A stretch of 64,000 nucleotides of DNA from RH-AL1 sp965277355. GTDB taxonomy: Bacteria > Pseudomonadota > Alphaproteobacteria > Rhizobiales > Beijerinckiaceae. The stretch spans positions 1,178,001-1,242,000 of the forward strand of contig CBDICN010000001.1 in NCBI GenBank assembly GCA_965277355.1, read 5' to 3'. Positions 36,309-45,383 of the stretch are shown piece after piece. A model generated the notes under the pieces. That model was not told the origin of the DNA. It was given only the letters and a program-made list of their open reading frames with translations, and ran no database searches. Every line of letters starts with the position of its first letter. Positions within the stretch are counted from its first letter, which is position 1. A program made the translations under genes and the position numbers.

Positions 36309-38575
36309 ACCGAGAGCAAATGCTCGATGCGCACCGGCAACTGGCGGATGCGAGTCCCCGTCGCATTGTAGATCGCGTTCACCAGCGCCGCCGAGGTGCC
36401 GACGATGCCTAGTTCGCCCACGCCCTTGATGCCGAGCGGGTTCACCTTGTCGTCGACCTCCGGGACGAGAATGACATCGACCGTGCCGATGTCCGCGTTC
36501 ACCGGGACCAGATAGTCGGCAAGGTTGTCGTTAACGTATTTCGCACGTCCGAGGTCGATCTCGGTCGCCTCGTGCAGGCCAGACGACAACCCCCAGATCA
36601 TCCCGCCCATCAGCTGGCTATGGGTCGTGCGCGGGTTAACGATATGGCCGGCCGCAAACGCGCCGACCATTCGCGGCACCCGGACCTCCTTGGTACGACG
36701 GTGGATGCGCACCTCGAGGAACTGGGCGCCGAAGGCGAACATGATCGCGTCCTTGTCGCGCGTGCCGCCGACGATCGGCGATTGGCCGCCGTACACCTTC
36801 ACCATCGCGCCCGGCTTCGAGCCGCGCGGCACGAACTCGGCATATTCCTCGATCGCCGCAACGCCGACCCGCTGAAAGGCCTTGGCGATCTCTTCTTGAG
36901 TGCCGTCGGCGGCGACCAGTCGCCCTTCCTTCAGCGCGTGCTCGCCCTCGGTGTTCTTGCCGGCGGCGAGACGCTCCTTGATCTTGTCGCACGCCATCGC
37001 GACCGCATTGCACACGCTGGCCGTGGTGATCGATCCGCCGGCGACCGGCGCGGGCGGCAACGTCGAATCGCCCATCTCGACCTTCACCTTCGAGACGTCG
37101 ATCCCGAGCTTCAACGCCGCCGTCTGCGCGACGACCGTGTAGGCGCCGTTGCCGATCTCGTGGGCGGCGGTGCCAACCCTGGCGCTGCCGTCGGTCTCGA
37201 AGCGGACGCGCGCGCTTGCCGGCGCCATCTGGGTCGGATAGCAGGCCATCGCGCAGCCGTATCCGACGAGCCACTCGCCGTCGCGGGTCTGTCCGGGTTT
37301 CGGGTTGCGCTTGCCCCAGTCGAACGCTTTCGCCGCCTCGTCGAAGCACTTCATCACCGAGCGGCTGGTGTAGGGCAGCCCCTTGATCGACTCGATCATC
37401 GTGTCGTTCACGCGGCGAAGCTCGATCGGGTCCATGCCGAGCGTCTCCGCGAGCTCGTCCATCGCGCACTCGAGCGCGTAGATGTAGGGCGTCTCGGCCG
37501 GCGCCCGCATGAAGCCGGGCGTGTTGCGGTCCGCACTGACGAGATTGACCGCGCTGGCGACGTTCGGACAGGCGTACATGCGTGTCGAGGCATCGGTGCC
37601 GGCAACGGTGTAGTCGTCCGCCCTCGAGCTGACCTCCCAACCCTCGTGGGACAGCGCGACGAGCTTGCCGTCCTTCTCGGCTCCGAGCTTGAGCTGATGC
37701 CGCGTCTCCGCACGATAGGTGGCGATGGTGAAGCCCTGCGCGCGCGTCGCGACGAGCTTCACGGGCCGGCCAAGGCGCTTGGCCGCCACCGCCGTGATCG
37801 CCGTTCGCGGGGTGATCGAACCTTTCGAGCCGAACGCACCGCCGATGAACGGGCTCAGTACCCGCACCTGGCTCGGATCGAGCTGCAGCTCCATCGCCGC
37901 GCCGTGCGCGAGGCCGGTGACGGTTTGGCTCGCCTCATGGATGGTGAGGTTCGGGCCGTTCCACGAGCAGGTCGTGGCGAAGAGCTCGATCGCGTTGTGG
38001 TGCTGCGTCGGCGTGCCGTAGTCGGCCTGGACCTTCACCGGAGCGGAGGCAAACGCCGCCTGGAAGTCGCCGACCGACGGGTTCTCGTGCTTCTGCTTGA
38101 TCTTGGCTTCGGTGTACGGCTTCTCCGTCGCGCCTCCGGATCCGAACGTCGCGGAGGGCGTCTCCTCGTTGTAGCTGATCTTCAGCCGGTGAGCGGCGTC
38201 GCGCGCCGCCTCGTAGCGATCGGCGACCACCATCGCCACGATCTGCCCCTCGTGCCAGATTTTGGGCGAGGAGAGCGGGACGATCGAGGTCGAAGCCGGA
38301 CCTCCGTCCGAGAAGAACGGCACCTGCTTGATGGCATCCGCCATGGTCTCGTGGCTTAGGATATCGATGACGCCGTCGACCTCGCGGGATTCGCCCTGAT
38401 CGATCGCCGAGATCGAGCCCTTCGCGATGGCGCTCGTCACGAGATAGGCATAGGCGGCGTTCGGCAGATCGACGTCGGACGCGTACTTGGCTTCGCCGGT
38501 GACTTTGAGCCGGGCGTCGACGCGCGGCACGGGCTGGCCCATGTTGGCTTGGGGCTGAGGCGCTGCGTAGGTCAT
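36305..38575 (-). CDS. paoC: Molybdenum-cofactor subunit of PaoABC-type aldehyde oxidoreductase
   Basis: 756 residues, xanthine oxidase family large subunit. MTYAAPQPQANMGQPVPRVDARLKVTGEAKYASDV opens the aldehyde-oxidase hammerhead domain; molybdopterin contacts include FIGGAFGSKGSITPRTAI, FMRAPAETPYIYALECAMDELAE and NGAYTVVAQTAALKLGI; the base-acting Glu is in KGVGELGIVGTSAALVNAIYNATG near the end. Catalyses water-based hydroxylation of aldehydes to acids. ATG 38575 is 2 bases after the FAD subunit stop. The XdhC/PaoD insertion chaperone that usually accompanies such genes is not adjacent. Confidence 0.9.
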   Translation of the reverse strand: MTYAAPQPQANMGQPVPRVDARLKVTGEAKYASDVDLPNAAYAYLVTSAIAKGSISAIDQGESREVDGVIDILSHETMADAIKQVPFFSDGGPASTSIVPLSSPKIWHEGQIVAMVVADRYEAARDAAHRLKISYNEETPSATFGSGGATEKPYTEAKIKQKHENPSVGDFQAAFASAPVKVQADYGTPTQHHNAIELFATTCSWNGPNLTIHEASQTVTGLAHGAAMELQLDPSQVRVLSPFIGGAFGSKGSITPRTAITAVAAKRLGRPVKLVATRAQGFTIATYRAETRHQLKLGAEKDGKLVALSHEGWEVSSRADDYTVAGTDASTRMYACPNVASAVNLVSADRNTPGFMRAPAETPYIYALECAMDELAETLGMDPIELRRVNDTMIESIKGLPYTSRSVMKCFDEAAKAFDWGKRNPKPGQTRDGEWLVGYGCAMACYPTQMAPASARVRFETDGSARVGTAAHEIGNGAYTVVAQTAALKLGIDVSKVKVEMGDSTLPPAPVAGGSITTASVCNAVAMACDKIKERLAAGKNTEGEHALKEGRLVAADGTQEEIAKAFQRVGVAAIEEYAEFVPRGSKPGAMVKVYGGQSPIVGGTRDKDAIMFAFGAQFLEVRIHRRTKEVRVPRMVGAFAAGHIVNPRTTHSQLMGGMIWGLSSGLHEATEIDLGRAKYVNDNLADYLVPVNADIGTVDVILVPEVDDKVNPLGIKGVGELGIVGTSAALVNAIYNATGTRIRQLPVRIEHLLSV

Positions 38576-38577
38576 GA

Positions 38578-39600
38578 TCAGGCCTCCATCGTCGCGACAT
38601 GGAGCAGGGCTCTGACGAGCGTCTCCTTGCCGAGGGGGATCTTGTAGGCATTGTGCTCGCGGGTCTTGGCGCTCGCGAAGGCGATGTCCGCAGCGGCGAG
38701 CGCCGCCTTCTCGTCGATCGGCTTGCCGGCGAGATGCGCCTCGGCTTCGGTCGCCCGCCACGGGACGGTGGCGACTCCGCCGAGCGCGATGGCCGCGCGA
38801 CGCACCTTGCCGTCGACCATGTCCAGTGCCACGGCCGCGCTCGCCAGCGCGAACTCGTAGGATTCGCGATCGCGGACCTTAATGTACGCCGATCGTCTGT
38901 TGCCGGGCGAGGCCGGGACGTTGACCGCGGTGATCAGCTCGCCGGGCTTCAGCACGGTCTCGACGCTCGGCGTGGTGCCGGGCTGCACGTGCAGCTTGGC
39001 GAACGGCAGGGCGCGGGAACCGTCAGGCCCCTGGAGCTCGAGCACCGCATCGAGCGCGATCAAGGCTTGGGCGAAATCGCCCGAATAGGATGCGATGCAA
39101 TCGTTGCTGGTGCCGAGCACGGCATGAGCACGGTTGAATCCATCGAGTGCGGCGCAACCGCTGCCCGGGTTGCGCTTGTTGCATTGCGTATAGGACGTGT
39201 CGCGGAAATAGGTGCAGCGGGTCCGCTGCACCACGTTGCCCCCGAGGGTCGCCATGTTGCGAAGCCCGGAGCTGGCGGCGAGCGACAGCGACTCGGCGAC
39301 CACCGGATAGTCGCGCTTGACGGTCGCGTCGTCGGCGGCCTCCGACATCTTGACCATCGCGCCGAGCCTCAAGCCCTTGTCGGACGCGGTGATGCGACTG
39401 GCGTTGGGATCTTCGGAAAGCCGATTGATGTCAACGAGATGATCGGGTCTCATCACGTCGAGCTTCATCAAGTCGAGAAGCGTTGTGCCTCCAGCTAGAT
39501 ATTGTGTCGGCGCGGTGACGTGCGAGGGGCCGCCGACGCCGGCGCCAGCCTGGACGGCATCGGCGATCGTCGCCGCGGCCTGATAGGTGAAGGGGCGCAT
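38578..39600 (-). CDS. paoB: FAD-binding subunit of PaoABC-type aldehyde oxidoreductase
   Basis: 340 residues. FAD-binding motif YLAGGTTLLDLMKLDVMRP (about 33-51) and ASSGLRNMATLGGNVVQRTRC. An insertion with cysteines in CTYFRDTSYTQCNKRNPGSGC resembles the extra [4Fe-4S] site known from E. coli PaoB and absent from ordinary xanthine dehydrogenases. Passes electrons from the Fe-S subunit to FAD. Start ATG 39600, with 3 bases separating it from the Fe-S subunit gene. Confidence 0.9.
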   Translation of the reverse strand: MRPFTYQAAATIADAVQAGAGVGGPSHVTAPTQYLAGGTTLLDLMKLDVMRPDHLVDINRLSEDPNASRITASDKGLRLGAMVKMSEAADDATVKRDYPVVAESLSLAASSGLRNMATLGGNVVQRTRCTYFRDTSYTQCNKRNPGSGCAALDGFNRAHAVLGTSNDCIASYSGDFAQALIALDAVLELQGPDGSRALPFAKLHVQPGTTPSVETVLKPGELITAVNVPASPGNRRSAYIKVRDRESYEFALASAAVALDMVDGKVRRAAIALGGVATVPWRATEAEAHLAGKPIDEKAALAAADIAFASAKTREHNAYKIPLGKETLVRALLHVATMEA

Positions 39601-39603
39601 CGA

Positions 39604-40224
39604 TCAGGCTCCCATTTTCGCTTTGGCATCGACGATGGCGCCGACGATGTTCGGGTAGGCAGCGCAACGGCAGATGTTGCCGCTCATGAACTCGCGGATC
39701 GACCCCTCCGACCCGGCATGACCACTGGCGATGCAGGCGACGCCCGACATGATCTGGCCCGGCGTGCAATACCCGCACTGGAAGGCGTCGTGATCGACGA
39801 AAGCCTGCTGCACCGGATGAAGGTCGCCGTTCGGCTTGGCCAGTCCTTCGATCGTGGTCACCGCCTTGCCTTGCGCGGACAAAGCCAGCATCAGGCAGGA
39901 GTTGACGCTCTGTCCATCGACATGAACGGTGCACGCGCCACACTGGCCGTGATCGCAGCCTTTCTTCGAGCCGGTCAGCCCGATGTGTTCGCGCAGCGCG
40001 TCGAGCAGGGTGGTGCGCGGGTCGATCGCGAGTTCCTGCTTTTGGCCGTTGACCATCAGCGTCACCGGCACCAAGGGCGACCGGCCGGCGACCGCGGACA
40101 CATCAGCCCTAGCCTGAACGCCGCTGGTGTCCGCGATGAGCGGGAGAGCGACACCGGTCGCCGCGGACGCGCTCAGAAAATTGCGCCGACTGAAGCCTGA
40201 CGCCTCGTGTTTCTTTTCGGGCAT
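39604..40224 (-). CDS. paoA: [2Fe-2S] subunit of PaoABC-type aldehyde oxidoreductase, Tat-exported
   Basis: 206 residues. Twin-arginine signal SRRNFLSASAATGVALPLI, then a plant-type ferredoxin domain with GCDHGQCGACTVHVDGQSVNSCL (first cluster) and a helical domain with FQCGYCTPGQIMSG and NICRCAAYPNIV (second cluster). The Tat signal places the heterotrimer in the periplasm, as for PaoABC. ATG 40224 has GGAGAAACGA upstream; a GTG at 40245 is possible. First gene of the three-gene operon. Confidence 0.92.
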   Translation of the reverse strand: MPEKKHEASGFSRRNFLSASAATGVALPLIADTSGVQARADVSAVAGRSPLVPVTLMVNGQKQELAIDPRTTLLDALREHIGLTGSKKGCDHGQCGACTVHVDGQSVNSCLMLALSAQGKAVTTIEGLAKPNGDLHPVQQAFVDHDAFQCGYCTPGQIMSGVACIASGHAGSEGSIREFMSGNICRCAAYPNIVGAIVDAKAKMGA

Positions 40225-40327
40225 TCGTTTCTCCGCTTCAGCCACATGCCGGAAGCGAATTTAGAATTGTCCCAAACCGGCATCGTTCCAGCCCTCACCA
40301 TGGCGTGAACGCGGCCGGTGCGCGCGG

Positions 40328-41188
40328 TCAGGCGCGGCCGGCGTAGAGCCAGCAGGCACCGCCGAGAGCGACACGACCGCCCCGCACCCGCATGGCCAAC
40401 CCCTCGCGCATCAGCCTTCGGGCTTGCGCCTTAGCCTCGTCGTCGGCGTCGTGCATCAGCCGCGCCGCCATGCCGGTCTCGGACAGGAGCATCAGCGCGT
40501 CTTCCATGGCGGCCTCATCGGAGCCACCCTCGCCGATGACCAGCCGGCGGTCGACCGGCGCCGCCGTGACCTCCTTGAAACCGGCTCGCGTCAGCATCGC
40601 GATGGTGGCCGCCTTGTCGGCGAGCGCGAAGGGGCCGACGTCGTCCTCGCTCTCGTCCTGGAGCGGCAGGACGGAGGCGATCCAGCCGAGCGGCGCGTGC
40701 ATCCATTCGACCTCGACGCGGTGGCGCCACGTGAGGAAGGCGAAGCGGCCCCCCTCCCCCAATGCCGCGTGGAGATTGGCGAAGGCGGCAGGCCGGTCGT
40801 CAAAGAACATGACGCCGAAACGCGACACCATCAGGTCGGTGACCGGCGGCAGGCGGTAGGCCGACGCGTCGACGGGGATCCACTGGATGGTGGCGCGGTC
40901 GCCGTCGCCGAGCGCGCGGCGCCGCGCCTCGGCATGGGCGAGCATCGGCCGCGAGATGTCGAGCGCGCGCACCAGCCCCTCGTCCCCAACGGCCTCGGCG
41001 AGGCGAAACGCCATGTCGCCGCAGCCGCAGCCGACATCGAGGACGAGTTCACCGCGGCGCGGCGCGGCGGCGTCGAGCAGCGCCTCGCTGAGCGGTGTCA
41101 TCAGCCGGTCGAGCCGGTCCTGGTTGGCGACCCATTTGGCGCCCGCCACCTCGTTCCAGTAGGCGATCTGATCCGCATTGTCGCCCAT
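40328..41188 (-). CDS. Class I SAM-dependent methyltransferase
   Basis: 286 residues. Motif I LVLDVGCGCGDMAFRLAEA (about 48-66) with DIS at the end of strand 2, then MVSRFGVMFFDDRPAAFANLHAAL (motif II/post II). The opening QIAYWNEVAGAKWVANQDRLDRL is typical of a UbiE/Coq5-like group of small-molecule methyltransferases. Substrate unknown. Start ATG 41188. It faces the same way as mutY, 40 bases upstream, but with no functional link. Confidence 0.85.
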   Translation of the reverse strand: MGDNADQIAYWNEVAGAKWVANQDRLDRLMTPLSEALLDAAAPRRGELVLDVGCGCGDMAFRLAEAVGDEGLVRALDISRPMLAHAEARRRALGDGDRATIQWIPVDASAYRLPPVTDLMVSRFGVMFFDDRPAAFANLHAALGEGGRFAFLTWRHRVEVEWMHAPLGWIASVLPLQDESEDDVGPFALADKAATIAMLTRAGFKEVTAAPVDRRLVIGEGGSDEAAMEDALMLLSETGMAARLMHDADDEAKAQARRLMREGLAMRVRGGRVALGGACWLYAGRA

Positions 41189-41228
41189 CGGCGTCGTCTC
41201 CCGTCGGCCGCTCGCGGCGACCTGTTCT

Positions 41229-42308
41229 TCAAGACGCCGTGGCCGCCGCGGCGACCCTGCGCATCAGGCTCGGCAAAGCCTCGCCGGCGAGCGTCGCCTC
41301 GGCGACCCAGCGGCAACCGGCCGGGGCGACGGTCTCGGCGGCAACCTGAGCCACATGGACGGCGAGATAAAGCTCAAAGTGCGTGAAGCCGTGGACGACC
41401 GGCGCGGCCAGCAGCCGGTAGCGAGCGGAAAGCGGGCGGGCCTCCCCCCGCGGGTCGCCGAGTTCGTTCCAGACGCTGCCGGGAAACTCGGTCATGCCGC
41501 CGAGCAGCCCCTTCTCGGGCCGGGTGCGGACCAGCACCTCTCCCTCGCGGCGCACATAGAAGACCGAGCCGTGCCGAACCGGGCGCTCCAGCTTCACCGC
41601 CTTCATCGGCAGGAGGTCCTGCCGGCCGTCGCGGCGCGCGGCGCATCCGTCGGCGAGCGGGCAGAGCACGCAGGCGGGACGCCGCGGCGTGCAGATGGTC
41701 GCGCCGAGGTCCATCATCGCTTGGGCGTAGTCGCCGCAGCGCGCGGCCGGCGTGAGTTCGGCGGCGCAAGCGCGGATCGCCGCCCTGGCGTCGCGGATCG
41801 GCGCCCCGATGCCGAACAGCCGGACGATGACGCGCTCGACGTTGCCGTCGACGACGACGGCGCGGCGGTCGAAGGCGATCGCGGCGATGGCGGCCGCGGT
41901 GTAAGCGCCGACGCCGGGCAGCTCGCGCAGAGCCTCCTCCGTGCCGGGGAAGCGGCCGCCGGCCGCGGCGATGCGCTTGGCGCAGGCGTGCAGGTTGCGG
42001 GCACGCGAATAGTAGCCGAGCCCGGCCCAGCGCCGCATCACGTCTTCGACCGGAGCCGCGGCGAGGTCGCCGACGGTCGGCCAGAGCGCGAGGAAGCGCA
42101 CGAAGTACGCTTTCACCGCCGCCACGGTGGTCTGCTGCAGCATGACCTCGGACAGCCAGACGGCATAAGGGTCGGCCCGCTGCCCCGCCGGCGCGCGCCA
42201 GGGCAGCACGCGGCGATGCCGATCGTACCACGCGAGCAACCGGTCGGCGGAGGCGCTCCCGGGAACGGCCTTGCCAGTCCGCCGCAGCTTGCTACTCTGA
42301 CGCGCCAT
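41229..42308 (-). CDS. mutY: A/G-specific adenine glycosylase
   Basis: 359 residues. Removes adenine mispaired with 8-oxoguanine. Helix-hairpin-helix LPGVGAYTAAAIAAIAF; catalytic Glu in SEVMLQQTTV and Asp in VVDGNVERVIVRLF; [4Fe-4S] loop with C-x6-C-x2-C-x5-C (CTPRRPACVLCPLADGC); C-terminal NUDIX-like 8-oxoG-recognition domain. ATG 42308 (MARQSSKLRR) overlaps the start codon of the DUF721 gene in CATG, so the two diverge from the same four bases. Confidence 0.96.
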   Translation of the reverse strand: MARQSSKLRRTGKAVPGSASADRLLAWYDRHRRVLPWRAPAGQRADPYAVWLSEVMLQQTTVAAVKAYFVRFLALWPTVGDLAAAPVEDVMRRWAGLGYYSRARNLHACAKRIAAAGGRFPGTEEALRELPGVGAYTAAAIAAIAFDRRAVVVDGNVERVIVRLFGIGAPIRDARAAIRACAAELTPAARCGDYAQAMMDLGATICTPRRPACVLCPLADGCAARRDGRQDLLPMKAVKLERPVRHGSVFYVRREGEVLVRTRPEKGLLGGMTEFPGSVWNELGDPRGEARPLSARYRLLAAPVVHGFTHFELYLAVHVAQVAAETVAPAGCRWVAEATLAGEALPSLMRRVAAAATAS

Positions 42309-42801
42309 GCGCAGACCGCCTCGTAAACGCCCCTGGTCGCAACCGCTCGCCGACCTGGTCGGCGCCGCGATCGACCCCGTTTTGGCCCGCCAGGGCTTTG
42401 GCGAATCGGACATCATCCTGCACTGGGACGACATCGTGGGCGAGCGCCTCGCCGCGAACTCGCGCCCGCTCAAGCTCACTTGGCCGCCGCGCCCGGTCGG
42501 GCGTCACCCGGACGCACCGCAGCAGGCGGCCACCTTGACGATCCGAGTCGAGGGCGCTTTCGCTCTGGAACTGCAGCACAGCGCCGACCAGGTGCTGGCG
42601 CGCATCAACGCGCACCTCGGCTGGCGCTGCGTCGGAAAACTCGGCTTCCGGCAGGGGCCGATCGAACGGCCCGACGCAGCGCCGCATCGCGCCGGCCCGA
42701 CGCCCGAAGCGCTGTCGGCCGCGTCCACACGGGTGGTCGGCATCGAGGACGACGCCCTCCGTTCGGCTTTGACGCGGCTCGGCGCGCACGTGCTGGCGTA
42801 A
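42307..42801 (+). CDS. DUF721 (DciA-like) protein
   Basis: 164 residues. The DUF721 core LADLVGAAIDPVLARQGFGESDIILHWDDIVGERLAANSRPLKL (residues about 15-58) and TLTIRVEGAFALELQHSADQVLARINAHLGW are present. Some DUF721 members are DciA, which loads the replicative helicase DnaB in bacteria lacking DnaC; whether this member does so is inference. The C-terminal 50 residues are variable. ATG 42307 overlaps the mutY start. A clear terminator follows at 42820. Confidence 0.8.
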   Translation: MRRPPRKRPWSQPLADLVGAAIDPVLARQGFGESDIILHWDDIVGERLAANSRPLKLTWPPRPVGRHPDAPQQAATLTIRVEGAFALELQHSADQVLARINAHLGWRCVGKLGFRQGPIERPDAAPHRAGPTPEALSAASTRVVGIEDDALRSALTRLGAHVLA

Positions 42802-42819
42802 GGGCAAGCGTCGTTGGAC

Positions 42820-42859
42820 CGCACCATCGTTCAAGGTCATCGATGGTGCGTTTGCTTTT
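42820..42859 (+). terminator. Rho-independent terminator after DUF721 gene
   Basis: Perfect 10-bp stem CGCACCATCG (42820-42829) and CGATGGTGCG (42841-42850) around an 11-base loop, followed by TTTGCTTTT. Confidence 0.85.
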
Positions 42860-42886
42860 CGGAGCGAGAGACCGGACGCCCATGAC

Positions 42887-42966
42887 CTTGTCGTGACGAG
42901 AACTTGTCGTGACGAGAACTTGTCGCGACGAGAACTTGTCGCGACGAGAACTTGTCGCGACGAAAC
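42887..42966. repeat. 16-bp tandem repeat, 5 copies, each near-palindromic
   Basis: Units CTTGTCGTGACGAGAA at 42887 and 42903, CTTGTCGCGACGAGAA at 42919 and 42935, and a worn copy at 42951. Each unit holds CTTGTCGCGACGAG, a 14-bp palindrome with one mismatched pair, so five dyads stand in phase, 1.5 helical turns apart. It lies between the DUF721 terminator and the dsbA-like gene, about 130 bases upstream of its start. Confidence 0.9.
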
Positions 42967-43096
42967 GGGGTCGCGCAGGCGCAACACGAGATCCATTCGC
43001 CCAAAGATCACGTCAACACCACGTCCCCCGCTTCTTGCCCCGCGGATCGAACCGGCTATGGTGCGCGCGACCGGCCCCGCTCACACGGATGACCCC

Positions 43097-43768
43097 ATGC
43101 CCGCGCTCCGCTTCGCCGCCATTCGCCCTCGTTCCGTCGCCAGCCGCACCGCGCTCGCGGCGGCGTTCGCCGGCGCGCTCGCCGCGAGCCCCGCACTCGC
43201 CCAGAACGCCAAGATTTCCGAAGCCGATCTGATGGCCAACCCGGCTCTTCCCGATATCGTCCAGGGCAAGGCCGACGCGCCGGTGACGATGATCGAATAC
43301 GCCTCGATGACCTGCACCCACTGCGCGCACTTCCACGAGACCGTCTACCCGACCTTGAAGAAGGACTACATCGACACCGGCAAGGTGAAGTTCATCCTGC
43401 GCGAGTTCCCGCTCGACCCGCTGGCGACCGCCGGCTTCATGCTGGCACGCTGCGAGGGTCCCGATAAGCGCACCGCCGTCACCGACCTGCTGTTCGACAC
43501 CCAGAACAGCTGGGCCTTCGTCGACAAGCCGCTGGAATCGCTCGAGGGGATCCTCAAGCAGACGGGCATGGGCAAGGACAAGTTCGAGGCTTGCCTGAAG
43601 GACGACAAGCTGCGCGACCAGGTCGAGCAGGAGCGTGACGCCGGCGCCAAGTTCGGCGTCCACGCGACGCCGACATTCTACGTCAACGGCACCCAGGTGA
43701 CCGGCGAGGTGAGCCCGCAGTCGCTCGGCAAGATCCTCGATCCGCTGGTGGCGGCGAAGAAGAGCTGA
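43097..43768 (+). CDS. DsbA-family thioredoxin-like protein
   Basis: 223 residues. Signal peptide up to about residue 35 (ALAAAFAGALAASPALAQ), then a DsbA fold with the active site MTCTHCAHFHE (CTHC), and the cis-Pro in HATPTFYVNG. Periplasmic thiol oxidoreductase, probably forming disulfides in exported proteins. ATG 43097 (MPALRFAAIRP) is the natural start; the frame is open back through the tandem repeat. In related genomes smc follows; here ALDH and an IS element intervene. Confidence 0.9.
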   Translation: MPALRFAAIRPRSVASRTALAAAFAGALAASPALAQNAKISEADLMANPALPDIVQGKADAPVTMIEYASMTCTHCAHFHETVYPTLKKDYIDTGKVKFILREFPLDPLATAGFMLARCEGPDKRTAVTDLLFDTQNSWAFVDKPLESLEGILKQTGMGKDKFEACLKDDKLRDQVEQERDAGAKFGVHATPTFYVNGTQVTGEVSPQSLGKILDPLVAAKKS

Positions 43769-43916
43769 GGGTCGGCCAGATCCGGTGGTCAAGCTCGACC
43801 TTTAGATAAAGCACGGTTCGGCCGGTCGAAGCGTTCGTGTTGGCGAGAGCGAAGGTCTCGGAGTTCGCCGGGGCGCGTGTCTGAACTGAGAACCAGCCGT
43901 TGGCAAGGAGATGATG

Positions 43917-45383
43917 ATGTCGATCTTGGAAGCCGCTCCACTGGAGAAATCATCCGACGCTCACGGCGATGACGCCGCGATCGCAGACCTCCAACGAGCC
44001 TTTGAGCTGCAACGCCAGGCGTTCGCCGCCGACCGCTATCCGAGCCTGGAAGAGCGGCGGCGGCGGCTTGAAGCGTTGATGATGATGATGATGGCCAATC
44101 GCGAGCGCATCAGCGCCGCGCTGAGCAGCGACTTCGGCGCCCACCCGGTGCCGGCTTCGGACCTCATCGAGGTTTTGGGCGTGGTCGGCCGAGCGCGCTA
44201 CGTGCTCGAGCATCTCGAGGAGTGGATGCGGCCCGTGCCGCGCGAGACGGACGCCGCGCTGCTGGGCACCTCCCGCGCTTACATCCAAAGCCAGCCCAAG
44301 GGCGTCATCGGCAACATGGTGCCCTGGAATTTTCCCTTCGATCTGTCGGTCGGCCCGATGATCGAGATGCTGGCGGCAGGCAACCGGGTGATCGTGAAGC
44401 CCTCCGAGTATACGCCCGCCTGCGCCTCGCTGCTGCACGAGATGGTTGCCGGCGCCTTCGACCCCGCGCTGGTCCATGTCGCGACCGGCGGGGTCGAACT
44501 GGCGCGCGCCTTCTCGGCGACGCCCTGGGACCATCTTCTTTATACCGGCAGCCCCAATGTCGGACGCCAGGTGATGGCGGCTGCCGCCCGCAACCTCACT
44601 CCAGTGACCCTCGAGCTTGGCGGCAAGTGCCCGGCTCTGCTCACCCCCGGTGCTGTCACGGCGGCGAACGTCGAATCGGTGATCGGGACCAAGATGATCA
44701 AGAACGGCCAGATGTGCGTCTCGGTCGACTACTGCCTGGTTCCCCGATCAGACCTTCAGCTCTTCGTCGATCATGCGACCTCGTTCATGGAGAGGGCGGC
44801 TCCCGACTACTCGCGCGGGGCGGAATGCACCGGCATCATCTCGCCTCGCCACCTCGAACGCCTGGAGGACCTGCTGCGGGAAGCGCGCGACCGCCAAAGC
44901 AAGGTCGTTACGCTTCAGCGCGACGAGACTGTCGACCGTGACGCCCGACGCATGCCGATCTCGCTGGTTATCGATCCCGAGCCGGACCTGCGCATCATGC
45001 AGGAGGAGATCTTCGGCCCGATCCTGCCGGTCGTCGCCTATGACAGCCTCGACGAGGCGGTCGGCCGGATCAACGAGGGCGAGCGTCCGCTGGGTCTTTA
45101 TGTCTTCGGCGAGGACCCGGCCGTCACCGATCGTGTGCTGGCGACGACGACGTCGGGAGGAGCCGCCGTCAACACCTGCGCCATGCAGAGCGCTGTGCCG
45201 TCGCTGGGCTTCGGCGGCACCGGTACGAGCGGCATGGGCCGGCATCACGGCGTCGAAGGTTTCCGCGAATTCTCGAACCCGCGCGGCGTCTTCGTCAGGG
45301 GAACGGGCGATATGATCGACATCTTCTACGCGCCTTACAACAAGGCGGCGGCAGTCGTCGAAGCCGTGCTCTCTCAGCCTTGA
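43917..45383 (+). CDS. Coniferyl-aldehyde dehydrogenase-like enzyme
   Basis: 488 residues. Aldehyde dehydrogenase superfamily: PWNFPFDLSVGPMIEMLAAGNRVIVKPSEYTP (NAD site), TGSPNVGRQVM, catalytic Glu in LELGGKCPALL and catalytic Cys in KNGQMCVSVDYCLVP, EEIFGPILPV. The CVSVDYC context and LGFGGTGTSGMGRHHG resemble the coniferyl-aldehyde dehydrogenase group (lignin-derived aldehydes, or long-chain fatty aldehydes); substrate not certain. Start: AAGGAG at 43905 favours the third of three ATGs (43917). A run of five ATG codons encodes MMMMM at about residue 55. It probably arrived with or before the neighbouring IS630. Confidence 0.88.
   Translation: MSILEAAPLEKSSDAHGDDAAIADLQRAFELQRQAFAADRYPSLEERRRRLEALMMMMMANRERISAALSSDFGAHPVPASDLIEVLGVVGRARYVLEHLEEWMRPVPRETDAALLGTSRAYIQSQPKGVIGNMVPWNFPFDLSVGPMIEMLAAGNRVIVKPSEYTPACASLLHEMVAGAFDPALVHVATGGVELARAFSATPWDHLLYTGSPNVGRQVMAAAARNLTPVTLELGGKCPALLTPGAVTAANVESVIGTKMIKNGQMCVSVDYCLVPRSDLQLFVDHATSFMERAAPDYSRGAECTGIISPRHLERLEDLLREARDRQSKVVTLQRDETVDRDARRMPISLVIDPEPDLRIMQEEIFGPILPVVAYDSLDEAVGRINEGERPLGLYVFGEDPAVTDRVLATTTSGGAAVNTCAMQSAVPSLGFGGTGTSGMGRHHGVEGFREFSNPRGVFVRGTGDMIDIFYAPYNKAAAVVEAVLSQP

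Noticed and set aside
44075..44095. ATG triplet run (MMMMM) in the aldehyde dehydrogenase as a phase-variation site
   Set aside because: Trinucleotide units change length without shifting the frame, and the run is only five codons.
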